Source: an uncultured Bacteroidota bacterium (GTDB lineage: Bacteria; Bacteroidota; Bacteroidia; Bacteroidales; UBA12077). From it: a DNA stretch of 63,730 nt. A program made the position numbers and the translations under genes. How positions within the stretch are numbered: the stretch's first letter is position 1; every line of letters starts with the position of its first letter. Below are positions 35,562 to 43,837 of this stretch, one piece after another. Below the pieces are notes generated by a model, which ran no database searches, was not told the origin of the DNA, and was given only the letters and a program-made list of their open reading frames with translations. The stretch spans positions 1-63,730 of the forward strand of contig CAJXLK010000026.1 of the NCBI GenBank assembly GCA_913055635.1, written 5' to 3'.

Positions 35562-38477
35562 TTGCAAATAAAATTACTGGATCATATTTTAAAGCCATTT
35601 GTTGGTCTGTTGGCCCTTTTTTTGTTGCCGGCTGCTGTTGGACCGATGGTTTACGGCACCTCTACGGCCTTCCACACCGGCGGATATGATTTTCACAACA
35701 CCACCCGGGCCTTTCTCCCGGAGCAGGATACTTCGATCCAGGATGCTTCTGCTTCCCCGGGTAATAAGGAGTCCATCCCCTCAGCCGACCCCCCCCGGCC
35801 CAAGCCTTTAATGAACGATACAGCCCAACCAGGTACTTCCCCGGGCGATACCATAGAGCCAGGGGCTTTCCCGGGCGATACCGCCCGCCGACCCGCCACC
35901 TTTGCCTTAGATACAGCCAGGAGAGCCGATACCGCCCGCCGACCCGCCGATACCCTTGCCGTGGATACTGCCGGGGCAGGTGATACCAGCGAGACCTTCC
36001 TGAAGACAAAAATTGATTACAATGCCAAAGATTCCATTGTTTTTTCCCGAACCGATAACAAGGTCTATTTATATGAAGATGCCGTGGTTACTTATGGCAA
36101 TATTGAGCTGAAGGCCGATTACATTGAATACCTGCAGGACAGCAATATGGTTTTTGCCCGCGGGGTGAAGGATTCCACCGGTCAATTGGTGGGGACTCCC
36201 GTATTTAAAGAGGGCAAAAAAAGTTATGATGCCCGTAAATTGCGTTACAATTTCAAGACCCAGCAGGGATATATTCGGCGCATTGTCACCAAGGAACAGG
36301 AGGGCTTTTTGCACAGCAGGGTCACCAAAAAGCATCAGGACAATCAGTTCCACTTTAAAAGGGGAAAATTCACCACCTGCGATAAGGACCACCCCGATTT
36401 TTATATCGCCATGACCAAAGGCAAGGTGATTCCCAATAAACGGATTGTAGCGGGGCCCTCCTATTTGGTGCTGGAAGATATCCCGCTTCCGGTGGGGGTA
36501 CCTTTTGGCTTTTTTCCCATCCAGAACCGTCAAACATCGGGAATCACCATTCCCAGTGTGGGTGAGGATTCGGATAAGGGCTTCAGCCTGGAGGGATTGG
36601 GCTTGTATTTGGCCATCAGTGAACACATGGATGTCAAACTCAATACCAGCATCTACAGCAAGGGCAGTTGGGGGGCCAATCTGAATCTGCGCCTGCAGAA
36701 ACGTTATAAATATACCAGCCGCCTGGACCTGGAATATCAGCGGGAGATATTTGGCGACCAGGGTGCCCCTGATTTTTCGAGCAAACGCACCTTCCGCGTT
36801 ACCTGGAACCATTCCCAATCCTCCAAAGCCAATCCCTACAGCGATTTTTCTGCCAACGTCAATTATAGCACTTTCGGCCACGATAAGCGCCATGGCCGAA
36901 CCATGGAAGACCGCACTTCAAGCCAAAAACGCTCGAACATCACCTACCGGCGCTCCTGGCCCAACAGCCCCTTCTCGCTGAACAGCAACCTGAGCCTGAA
37001 CCAAAACAAACGAACCCGCTCCGTCAACTTTACCCTGCCCTCGGCTTCTTTTAGCATGAGCCGCCAATATCCCCTGCGGGGAATAGACAACAACGGGCAA
37101 ACCGACTGGTATGAAAACCTCCAGGTAAGCTACAGTGCTGATATGAAAAATCAATTGGATACCAAAGATTCGCTGTTGTTTAAAGAAACCACCTGGCGCG
37201 ATTTTGAAAATGGTTTCCAGCACCGCATACCGGTGAGCCTTAATTTTAAGGTGCTTAAGTATATCAATATCACCCCCAATGTGAATTATAAAGGGGTGCT
37301 TTATCCCCGCTATATTGAACGCAAGTGGCAACCCGACTATTATGACCCGGTTCAGGACTCAACCTATGGACGGGTAGTGGAAGACACCGTTCACCGCGTA
37401 CGTTATGCCCAGTCGCTGGAGCCTTCAATCAGTGTCAGTGCCAGCCCCAAATTTTTTGGGATGTTTCAGTTTAAAAATCCCGAATCGAAGGTACAGGCGA
37501 TTCGCCATGTCCTTACCCCCAGTGCCAGTTTGAGCTTCCGGCCCAGTCTGGGCGGGATGACCGACGCCTATTATGACCGCTATCAGTATAATGAGAAGGG
37601 AGATACCCGCCAATATTCCTATTTTGACGGTCAGCTCTACAGCCCCCCTTCATCCCCCAGGCGCAGCGGAAGTGTGAACCTGAGCCTGAGCAACAATCTG
37701 GAGATGAAAGTACGCCCCGGTACCGATACCACCGATGAAATGAAAAAAGTAAAAATCCTGGATAATTTAAGCTTCAACTCCAGTTACAATATTTTTGCCG
37801 ATTCGCTCAATTGGTCTCCCATTAGGTTTAACGGCCGCACCAATTTATTCAATAATAAGGTCAATTTGAATTTTGGCGGTACCCTCGATCCCTACGCCCT
37901 GAGTGACGAAGGTAACACGTTGAATACCAGTGAATTAAAAGCTAATGGCCGCCTGGCCCGCCTAACCAATTTTCGTGTATCCATGGGCATGCAGCTGGGC
38001 GCTGGCGGAGATCAGCAAGGGCAGGGAGGCCAACAGGGCGGCAGAAGCCGGGGCAATGCCCCGGCTGGCCGGGGTCAGCAATCCGGCCCGCAGGCTGGTG
38101 AGTCCGAACAGAAAGCCATCGGGGGCAACTATCAGTATTTTAACATCCCCTGGAGCCTGAATCTCGATTATTCGTTCCGCTATTCCAAACCGGCTTTTGA
38201 GTCACGAGTTACCCAAACCATTGGTGTTAATGGCAACCTGAGCCTTACCCCCAAATGGAAGATTCAATTCAACACCAATTACGACATTAAAAAAGACAAA
38301 ATTGGTCCGACCAATATCAGCATCACCCGTGATCTGCATTGTTTCACCATGTCGTTTGAGTGGGTGCCGATAGGTTACCGCCGCCGCTATAACTTCAGTA
38401 TTCGGGTGAACTCCGGCATGCTGCGCGATTTTCTCAAGTATGAGAAAAACCGAACCTTCTACGACAATAATTTCTAG
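35562..38477 (+). CDS. lptD: LPS-assembly outer-membrane protein LptD-like
   Basis: Outer-membrane protein of 971 residues that inserts lipopolysaccharide into the outer leaflet. After a signal segment, residues 45-145 are a low-complexity Pro/Asp/Thr-rich linker with repeats of GDTA and DTARRPA. An OstA/LptD_N-like jelly-roll domain follows (DSIVFSRTDNKVYLYEDAVV, LKADYIEY), then the barrel (FGFFPIQNRQTSGITIPSVGED). A Gly/Gln-rich insert at about 815-850 sits in a barrel loop. The predicted start is TTG 35562. The amidase operon diverges from it, so envelope genes share one regulatory gap. LptE is not adjacent. Confidence 0.9.
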   Translation: MQIKLLDHILKPFVGLLALFLLPAAVGPMVYGTSTAFHTGGYDFHNTTRAFLPEQDTSIQDASASPGNKESIPSADPPRPKPLMNDTAQPGTSPGDTIEPGAFPGDTARRPATFALDTARRADTARRPADTLAVDTAGAGDTSETFLKTKIDYNAKDSIVFSRTDNKVYLYEDAVVTYGNIELKADYIEYLQDSNMVFARGVKDSTGQLVGTPVFKEGKKSYDARKLRYNFKTQQGYIRRIVTKEQEGFLHSRVTKKHQDNQFHFKRGKFTTCDKDHPDFYIAMTKGKVIPNKRIVAGPSYLVLEDIPLPVGVPFGFFPIQNRQTSGITIPSVGEDSDKGFSLEGLGLYLAISEHMDVKLNTSIYSKGSWGANLNLRLQKRYKYTSRLDLEYQREIFGDQGAPDFSSKRTFRVTWNHSQSSKANPYSDFSANVNYSTFGHDKRHGRTMEDRTSSQKRSNITYRRSWPNSPFSLNSNLSLNQNKRTRSVNFTLPSASFSMSRQYPLRGIDNNGQTDWYENLQVSYSADMKNQLDTKDSLLFKETTWRDFENGFQHRIPVSLNFKVLKYINITPNVNYKGVLYPRYIERKWQPDYYDPVQDSTYGRVVEDTVHRVRYAQSLEPSISVSASPKFFGMFQFKNPESKVQAIRHVLTPSASLSFRPSLGGMTDAYYDRYQYNEKGDTRQYSYFDGQLYSPPSSPRRSGSVNLSLSNNLEMKVRPGTDTTDEMKKVKILDNLSFNSSYNIFADSLNWSPIRFNGRTNLFNNKVNLNFGGTLDPYALSDEGNTLNTSELKANGRLARLTNFRVSMGMQLGAGGDQQGQGGQQGGRSRGNAPAGRGQQSGPQAGESEQKAIGGNYQYFNIPWSLNLDYSFRYSKPAFESRVTQTIGVNGNLSLTPKWKIQFNTNYDIKKDKIGPTNISITRDLHCFTMSFEWVPIGYRRRYNFSIRVNSGMLRDFLKYEKNRTFYDNNF

Positions 38478-38484
38478 GCAGGTG

Positions 38485-38605
38485 ACCCCGCTAAGCGGAC
38501 CTCCGCTAAGCGGGGTCGGGATGCAATTGGTAGGAACCCCGCTAAGCGGACCCCCGCTAAGCGGGGGTAGGAACCCCGCTAAGCGGGGTCGGGATGCAAT
38601 TGGGT
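38485..38605. repeat. Palindromic repeat array C with 73-bp tandem duplication
   Basis: Five copies or partial copies of the GCTAAGC-type palindrome: 38485-38498, 38499-38516, 38536-38549, 38550-38568 and 38573-38589. The text CGGGGTCGGGATGCAATTGG occurs at 38511 and at 38584, an offset of 73 bp. The array lies between convergent lptD and the GNAT-like gene, and the last unit contains the stop codon of the GNAT-like gene. Confidence 0.85.
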
Positions 38606-39061
38606 TTGATACAGGTTGAAAGGTATAGCAGAATCAGCCGGGGTGTACTGACCGGTATAATCAAGGCCCTGGTCCCTGTAAAAGGTGTTCAACTTTTCAT
38701 GCTGGCTGGGGATGTGGAAAACCAGGGTATGGTGATTTTGCTCAAGGGCCATGTTTTTGGAAAATCTGAGGACTTCCTCAATGGTTTGACGATTAATCCA
38801 GTAAGAGGCAATAATGACCCCGCTTATTTCCAGCCTGCCTCCAGCGGTCTGACCATCCGGAGGCCCGGCCCCCACCGAAAAAGTTCCGATGCTGATTCGA
38901 TGGTGCTTCATGATGAATAGCCTGCCCCGGGCAATGCTTTTACGGAGGGAATCGTAGGGTGGACCGGCCGGCCCTTCCTGGGAAGTGAAAGGCCCCATTT
39001 CCCGTTTCCACAAGTATAAGATATCGATGATATCGGTCTCCTGGGCTGGTTTGATATCCAT
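38579..39061 (-). CDS. GNAT-like acetyltransferase family protein
   Basis: Protein of 160 residues with the outline of a GNAT N-acetyltransferase: N-terminal strand-helix (MDIKPAQETDIIDILYLWKR), a central ISGVIIASYWI strand, and a C-terminal part where FYRDQGLDYTGQY resembles the usual Y-x-x-x-GF end. The acetyl-CoA loop (Q/RxxGxG/A) is not clear, so activity is uncertain. Its final codons and stop (TAG at 38581-38579) lie within a palindromic repeat unit, so the C-terminus LHPDPA is repeat-encoded. A good promoter match lies at 39099-39106. Confidence 0.6.
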   Translation of the reverse strand: MDIKPAQETDIIDILYLWKREMGPFTSQEGPAGPPYDSLRKSIARGRLFIMKHHRISIGTFSVGAGPPDGQTAGGRLEISGVIIASYWINRQTIEEVLRFSKNMALEQNHHTLVFHIPSQHEKLNTFYRDQGLDYTGQYTPADSAIPFNLYQTQLHPDPA

Positions 39062-39098
39062 AGGGCTGATTTTTCAACTTACAGATTTCATTCCTTTT

Positions 39099-39106
39099 CA
39101 AAAATA
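39099..39106 (-). promoter_or_regulatory. Putative -7 promoter element for the GNAT-like gene
   Basis: Minus-strand TATTTTTG, matching TAnnTTTG, 38 bases before the start at 39061. Confidence 0.5.
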
Positions 39107-39119
39107 TAATTAATTCCCT

Positions 39120-39127
39120 TATTTTTG
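39120..39127 (+). promoter_or_regulatory. Putative -7 promoter element for the phosphatase-ppk unit
   Basis: TATTTTTG matches TAnnTTTG about 103 bases before the phosphatase ATG. It faces away from the site at 39099-39106, again a close divergent pair. Confidence 0.45.
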
Positions 39128-39230
39128 TGTTCATAAGTTGGTTTTTTGATGAAAAGTTCTTTTCTGATAACCATTTATTATTTTGAACACTTGAATTGCC
39201 TTGCTGTATCAAGGGAAATAAGATGATTTT

Positions 39231-39932
39231 ATGAGGTATGCAATAGGAGACATTCACGGTTGTTATAAAACGATGGTGCACCTTTTGGAACAGGTCTTGA
39301 AGGTATCGCAGGAAGATCAGGTCTATTTCATCGGCGATTATATTGACCGGGGGCCTGGCTCTCGGCAGGTGGTTGATTATTTGATGGAGAAGCAGCAGGA
39401 GGGATATGCTTTCACCCCCTTACGGGGCAATCATGAAGAGATGCTGGTTGAAGCCTGGGTTAACCGGACCCCCGACGATTTCATGCTGTGGATGTTGAAT
39501 GGTGCCCAGGAAACCCTTATGAGCTATGATATAGATTATGACCGGCAGGTCCGTGAGGCTGCCCTTGATGAACTGCCGGAGGCCCATGTGGATTTTTTAC
39601 GCCGGATGCCCTATTATATTGAATTGGAAGATTATATACTGGTCCATGCGGGCATCAATTTTAAGGCCAGCGAACCCTTTCAGGATACCCGTTCCATGGT
39701 CTGGTGCAGGGATTGTGAAAATGACCTTAAAAAGTCGGGCAACCGGCTCCTTGTTTTTGGCCATACCCCAACCCCCCTGGAGCTGATCCGCAAGCAGGTC
39801 AGCAAGAAGCATCCCCGCGGAATGAATGTTGATGCCGGATGCGTCTATAAAGGGTATACAGGTATGGGGCATCTGGCCGCCCTGGATTTGGACCATTTAT
39901 CCCTTTACTGGCAGGAAAACATCGATTTTTGA
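39231..39932 (+). CDS. PPP-family metallophosphatase (serine/threonine phosphatase type)
   Basis: Phosphoesterase of 233 residues with the full PPP signature: GDIHGCY, GDYIDRGPGSRQVVDYL, LRGNHEEML, then VHAGIN and FGHTP. The two-metal site (Asp, His, Asp, Asn, His, His) is therefore complete. Relatives include PrpA/PrpB-type protein phosphatases and ApaH; its length fits the former. The substrate is unknown. It is 127 bases upstream of ppk, on the same strand. Confidence 0.9.
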   Translation: MRYAIGDIHGCYKTMVHLLEQVLKVSQEDQVYFIGDYIDRGPGSRQVVDYLMEKQQEGYAFTPLRGNHEEMLVEAWVNRTPDDFMLWMLNGAQETLMSYDIDYDRQVREAALDELPEAHVDFLRRMPYYIELEDYILVHAGINFKASEPFQDTRSMVWCRDCENDLKKSGNRLLVFGHTPTPLELIRKQVSKKHPRGMNVDAGCVYKGYTGMGHLAALDLDHLSLYWQENIDF

Positions 39933-40059
39933 GACCAACCGGGGCAGGGGTTTCATGCCCATTCACTGGAATAAAATTGTGGTGGTTTTTGAGAGATTGC
40001 CCCCCCTTATTTGGCGTTTACCTGAAAATGTTGTATTGAATAAAGCTAAAGATTCCATT

Positions 40060-42156
40060 ATGGAGCCAAACTATATATCAGAACGATTCATTAACCGGGA
40101 GATCAGCTGGTTGTCTTTCAACCACCGGGTGCTGCAGGAGGCCGCCGACCGGAACAATCCCCTGATCCAGAGGATGCGTTTTTTGGGTATTTTTTCCAAT
40201 AACCGGGACGAATTTTTCCGGGTGCGTGTGGCGACGGTTCGCCGAATCGCAGCTCTACGGGGCAAAAAGAAACTCCTGGGCAACCGCACCCCGCAGGAAT
40301 TGATTCAGGAGATTCAGAACATTGTGGTCGGACAGCAGACCAAATTTGAGGAGATCTATCAGGAGTTGATCAAGGAGATGGAGCGGTATGATATTTATGT
40401 GGTCAACGAAACCCAACTAACGCCGGAACAGGGCGAGTTTGTCGAGCATTTTTACCATGAACGCATCCGCCCGATTCTGGTGCCCATTATGCTGCAGTAT
40501 ACCCGGGAATTTCCTTACCTGAGGGACAAGCCCATATATTTTGCCGTCAAACTTTCCAAAGAAAATGAACCCCGTAAAACCCGTTATGCCCTGCTGGATT
40601 TGGCCACGGAAATATTGCCGCGCTTTGTGATATTGCCCCGGGCAGGTCATAAGAAATACATCATCATCCTCGATGACATTGTCCGCTATACCCTGAATGA
40701 CATTTTTTCATTTTTTGATTACGACAAAGCCGAGGCTTATACCATTAAGATCACCCGGGATGCTGAGCTGGACATCGACGATGACATATCCAAGAGCTTT
40801 ATGGAGAAGATGTCTTTGGGCCTGGAGAAGCGTAAGAAAGGGCAACCGGTGCGGTTTGTCTATGACGCCTCCATGCCAGAGGATCTGTTGAATTATTTCA
40901 AACGACGTATGCGACTGGGGCGCGAAGACAACATCATCGCCGGAGGCCGCTATCACAATTTCAAGGATTTCATTGATTTTCCCAATATTGGCCCTGAACA
41001 TTTTGAGAACAATATGAAACCTTATGTTCCGGCTATGTATCTGGAACATAACAAGAGCATCCTGGAAGAGATCAAAAAGCGGGATCATATCCTGCACTTT
41101 CCTTATCAGTCGTTCCGGTATTATATTGATATGTTGCGGGAGGCAGCCATTGATCCGCGGGTCGAGACCATACAGATCACCCTTTACCGGGTGGCCAAAA
41201 AATCGATGGTGGTCAACTCATTGATCAACGCTGCCCGCAACGGTAAAAATGTGGTGGTGGTCATTGAGCTCCAGGCCCGGTTCGATGAGGAGGCCAACAT
41301 TGACTGGTCGAACCGCCTGCAGGAGGTCGGGGCCAAAGTGATCCATGGCATACCGGGGTTGAAGGTTCACTCTAAATTGACCCTGATCACCCGTAGGATC
41401 AACCGCCGCCAGGAGCATTTTGCCTACATCGGGACAGGCAATTTTCAGGAAGAAACGGCCAAATATTATGGGGATGAGGGATTGTTTACCTTCGACAAAC
41501 GCATCACCAATGATGTGGTGAAGGTTTTTGAGTTTTTCGATAAGAACTATAAACAACATGTCTTTAACCACATCATCCTGTCCCCGTTTACCACCCGCCA
41601 GCATTTCACCTATCACATTGATCATGAGATCAAAAATGCCCGGGAAGGCAAAAAAGCTTATATGATCATCAAGATGAACAGCCTGGTAGATGAGGGGATG
41701 ATGGAGAAGCTCTATGAGGCCAGCCAGGCCGGGGTGCGGGTCAAGCTGATCATTCGCGGCATATGCTCCTTAAAACCGGGTGTTCCGGGACTGAGTGAAA
41801 ATATTGAAGCCATCAGCATTGTGGATAAATTTTTGGAGCACTCCCGCATTTTCTATTTTTACCATGGCGGCAACGAAAAGCTTTATATTTCTTCAGCAGA
41901 TTGGATGGTGCGAAACCTGGACCGAAGGATTGAGCTGACCTGTCCGATATATGATTCGGAGGTCAAGCGGGAGCTTAAGCAGCAATTGAAAATCCAGTTG
42001 AATGACAATGTAAAGGCCCGTATCCTGGATGATGTTCAGGACAATAAGTATGTGCGCAACAACGGCAAACCTGTCCGGGCCCAGGAAGCCTATTACCATT
42101 ATCTGAAGCGCCGCAAGGGCCAGATTGACGCCAAAAACCGGAAAAAAGGAGGATGA
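40060..42156 (+). CDS. ppk1: Polyphosphate kinase 1
   Basis: Ppk1 of 698 residues makes polyphosphate from ATP. The N-terminal domain begins FINREISWLSFNHRVLQEA, the head domain follows, and the C-terminal phospholipase-D-like halves carry KVHSKLTLITRR (autophosphorylated His) and HFAYIGTGNFQEETAKYYGD. I chose ATG 40060; the open frame extends upstream into the phosphatase gene, but those residues match nothing in the family. The next gene begins four bases after the stop. Confidence 0.97.
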   Translation: MEPNYISERFINREISWLSFNHRVLQEAADRNNPLIQRMRFLGIFSNNRDEFFRVRVATVRRIAALRGKKKLLGNRTPQELIQEIQNIVVGQQTKFEEIYQELIKEMERYDIYVVNETQLTPEQGEFVEHFYHERIRPILVPIMLQYTREFPYLRDKPIYFAVKLSKENEPRKTRYALLDLATEILPRFVILPRAGHKKYIIILDDIVRYTLNDIFSFFDYDKAEAYTIKITRDAELDIDDDISKSFMEKMSLGLEKRKKGQPVRFVYDASMPEDLLNYFKRRMRLGREDNIIAGGRYHNFKDFIDFPNIGPEHFENNMKPYVPAMYLEHNKSILEEIKKRDHILHFPYQSFRYYIDMLREAAIDPRVETIQITLYRVAKKSMVVNSLINAARNGKNVVVVIELQARFDEEANIDWSNRLQEVGAKVIHGIPGLKVHSKLTLITRRINRRQEHFAYIGTGNFQEETAKYYGDEGLFTFDKRITNDVVKVFEFFDKNYKQHVFNHIILSPFTTRQHFTYHIDHEIKNAREGKKAYMIIKMNSLVDEGMMEKLYEASQAGVRVKLIIRGICSLKPGVPGLSENIEAISIVDKFLEHSRIFYFYHGGNEKLYISSADWMVRNLDRRIELTCPIYDSEVKRELKQQLKIQLNDNVKARILDDVQDNKYVRNNGKPVRAQEAYYHYLKRRKGQIDAKNRKKGG
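42146..42152 (+). promoter_or_regulatory. Strong Shine-Dalgarno site for the asparaginase gene
   Basis: AAGGAGG lies eight bases before ATG 42161 and inside the end of ppk. Such strong sites are uncommon in Bacteroidota and it decides the start against the upstream in-frame ATG at 42125. Confidence 0.6.
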
Positions 42157-42160
42157 ATTC

Positions 42161-43180
42161 ATGGCAGTCTTACTGGTGGAAGAAACCCGGGGTGAAGTGG
42201 TCGAGAGTTTATCCCGGGGCGATATAGCCGTCACCAACCGGGAGGGTCAGCTTTTATTTTACGCTGGTGATCCGGGCAAATACACCTTTATGCGTTCGGC
42301 GGCCAAACCCATTCAGGCCATGGAAGTCGTGCTTTCGGGGGCTGGGGATTATTTTGGTTTCAATGACCGCGAGCTGGCCATTATGTGCGCCTCTCATTTT
42401 GGCCAGCCAATGCACCGGCAAACCGTTGAAGGCATTTTGAACAAGATCGGTCTGACCCGGGATCACATCCTGGCCGGAGCCGTCACCTCCAGGAACCCCG
42501 ATTATGCCCTTGAACTGGCCCGTAAGGGCTTGCCTGCCGACCCCCTGTTCAACGATTGTTCCGGAAAACATGCCGGCATGCTTGCCGTGTGCCGTTATAA
42601 GGGCTACCCCGTGGAAAACTACACCGACACCGATCATCCCCTTCAACAGGAAATATTGCAAACCATCGCCTCTATCACCGACTGCCAGGCGCATCAGATT
42701 ACCCTGGGCATTGATGGATGTTCGCTACCGGTTCATGCCCTCCCCCTTGACCGTATGGCCCGTGCTTACGCCCGCCTGGCCAATCCCGGTCATTTGAGCC
42801 AACCCCACCGTAAGGCTGCCCGCATCATCTATGATGCCATGAACCGCAATCCCGAAATGATTGCAGGAACCAACGGCTTTTGCAGCGATCTCTTGCGCCT
42901 TACCTCCGGTAAAATGATCGCTAAGATCGGCGCCCAGGGCATTTATTGTATTGGAATTCAAAATAAAAATAGGGGGCTGGCTGTTAAGATGGAGGACGGA
43001 TCGATGAAAAGACTCCCCCCGGCGGTGATCAGTATACTGGATCAGCTCGATGTGCTCGATCAAGAAGAAGCCCGGGCCCTGGACCAATACCGGAAACCGG
43101 ACAATCTGAATGATGCCAGACATAAAGTGGGGGAGATCCGACCCGCTTTTCAACTGCGGCCGATCGACTCGGAGATATAG
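42161..43180 (+). CDS. Asparaginase (PF06089-type)
   Basis: Protein of 339 residues of the asparaginase II family, thought to hydrolyse L-asparagine to aspartate and ammonia. Family text: ESLSRGDIAVTN, FMRSAAKPIQAM, CASHFGQPMHRQTV, FNDCSGKHAGMLAVC, GIDGCSLPVHALPL and the C-terminal GTNGFCSDLLRL. No signal peptide. It follows ppk with a four-base gap and is surely cotranscribed, though the functional link is unclear. Only a few family members are characterised. Confidence 0.88.
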   Translation: MAVLLVEETRGEVVESLSRGDIAVTNREGQLLFYAGDPGKYTFMRSAAKPIQAMEVVLSGAGDYFGFNDRELAIMCASHFGQPMHRQTVEGILNKIGLTRDHILAGAVTSRNPDYALELARKGLPADPLFNDCSGKHAGMLAVCRYKGYPVENYTDTDHPLQQEILQTIASITDCQAHQITLGIDGCSLPVHALPLDRMARAYARLANPGHLSQPHRKAARIIYDAMNRNPEMIAGTNGFCSDLLRLTSGKMIAKIGAQGIYCIGIQNKNRGLAVKMEDGSMKRLPPAVISILDQLDVLDQEEARALDQYRKPDNLNDARHKVGEIRPAFQLRPIDSEI

Positions 43181-43411
43181 CCACCGCTGAACGATGAGTT
43201 CTTTCCAATGGGCCCGCGATCTGACATTTTTTAAGGGGGCTTTATGCGATCAGAACCCATTGAAAAATGGTGAAATTGGTTGTATCTTAAATTTTCGGCA
43301 CAAATAAATGGTTGTACTTTACATCCCAGGCAACCAGCACAATAAGGAGATCAATAGATGAGATGGCTCGATGCTGAAGGATGTTTATATACAGCTCAAT
43401 GGTTTTAAGTG

Positions 43412-43663
43412 ATGGGACCCGAAGAACAACTGACCTACCTCTATTCCGATTCGCAGATTAATGCTGCCTTCATCAGTGAATTTTTGCAGGAGAATGGCAT
43501 CCCGTGTTTCATTCGCAATGACATGTTTTCAGGAGTTTCAGCAGGTTTTGGTGCAGCTTTTCCCGGCAGTGAAAGCAAACTGTTTGTCAAGAAAAAGCAT
43601 TTCATGCAGGCCCGGATACTGCTCGACAAATACCTTCAAGTCAGAGAAGAGGGCGAGATCTGA
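43412..43663 (+). CDS. DUF2007 family small protein
   Basis: Protein of 83 residues of the DUF2007 (putative signal-transducing) family: LYSDSQINAAFISEFLQENGIPCFIRND, cut here by family variation, and KLFVKKKHFMQARILLDKYL, a small ferredoxin-like fold. Function unknown. ATG 43412 directly follows GTG 43409. A strong convergent terminator lies downstream. Confidence 0.8.
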   Translation: MGPEEQLTYLYSDSQINAAFISEFLQENGIPCFIRNDMFSGVSAGFGAAFPGSESKLFVKKKHFMQARILLDKYLQVREEGEI

Positions 43664-43719
43664 TGGCGCTGGTTTTTATCTCTATAAATAGCATCCCAAT
43701 GGCGTGATGGCCCATCCAG

Positions 43720-43772
43720 AAAGGATCGCCTTTTTTCTGGTTATCAAGAAACATGCAAAAAGGCGATCCTTC
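43720..43772. terminator. Bidirectional terminator between DUF2007 and acyl-CoA synthetase genes
   Basis: Perfect arms AAGGATCGCCTTTTT (43721-43735) and AAAAAGGCGATCCTT (43757-43771) around a 21-base loop, with T-runs usable in both directions. It separates convergent genes. Confidence 0.8.
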
Positions 43773-43837
43773 CGCCTGGGACCTTCCAATTATCTGGTAA
43801 AGGGCCTGGTTGAAAACAGGCCAGGCATGGGCCTTGA

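Noticed and set aside
35497-35598. Upstream start for the amidase
   Set aside because: It would run into lptD and precede the signal peptide by 34 residues with no family support, and the promoter match lies downstream of it.
39826-40059. N-terminal extension of polyphosphate kinase overlapping the phosphatase gene
   Set aside because: The 78 extra codons match nothing in Ppk1 and are the phosphatase sequence in another frame; ATG 40060 gives the normal family start.
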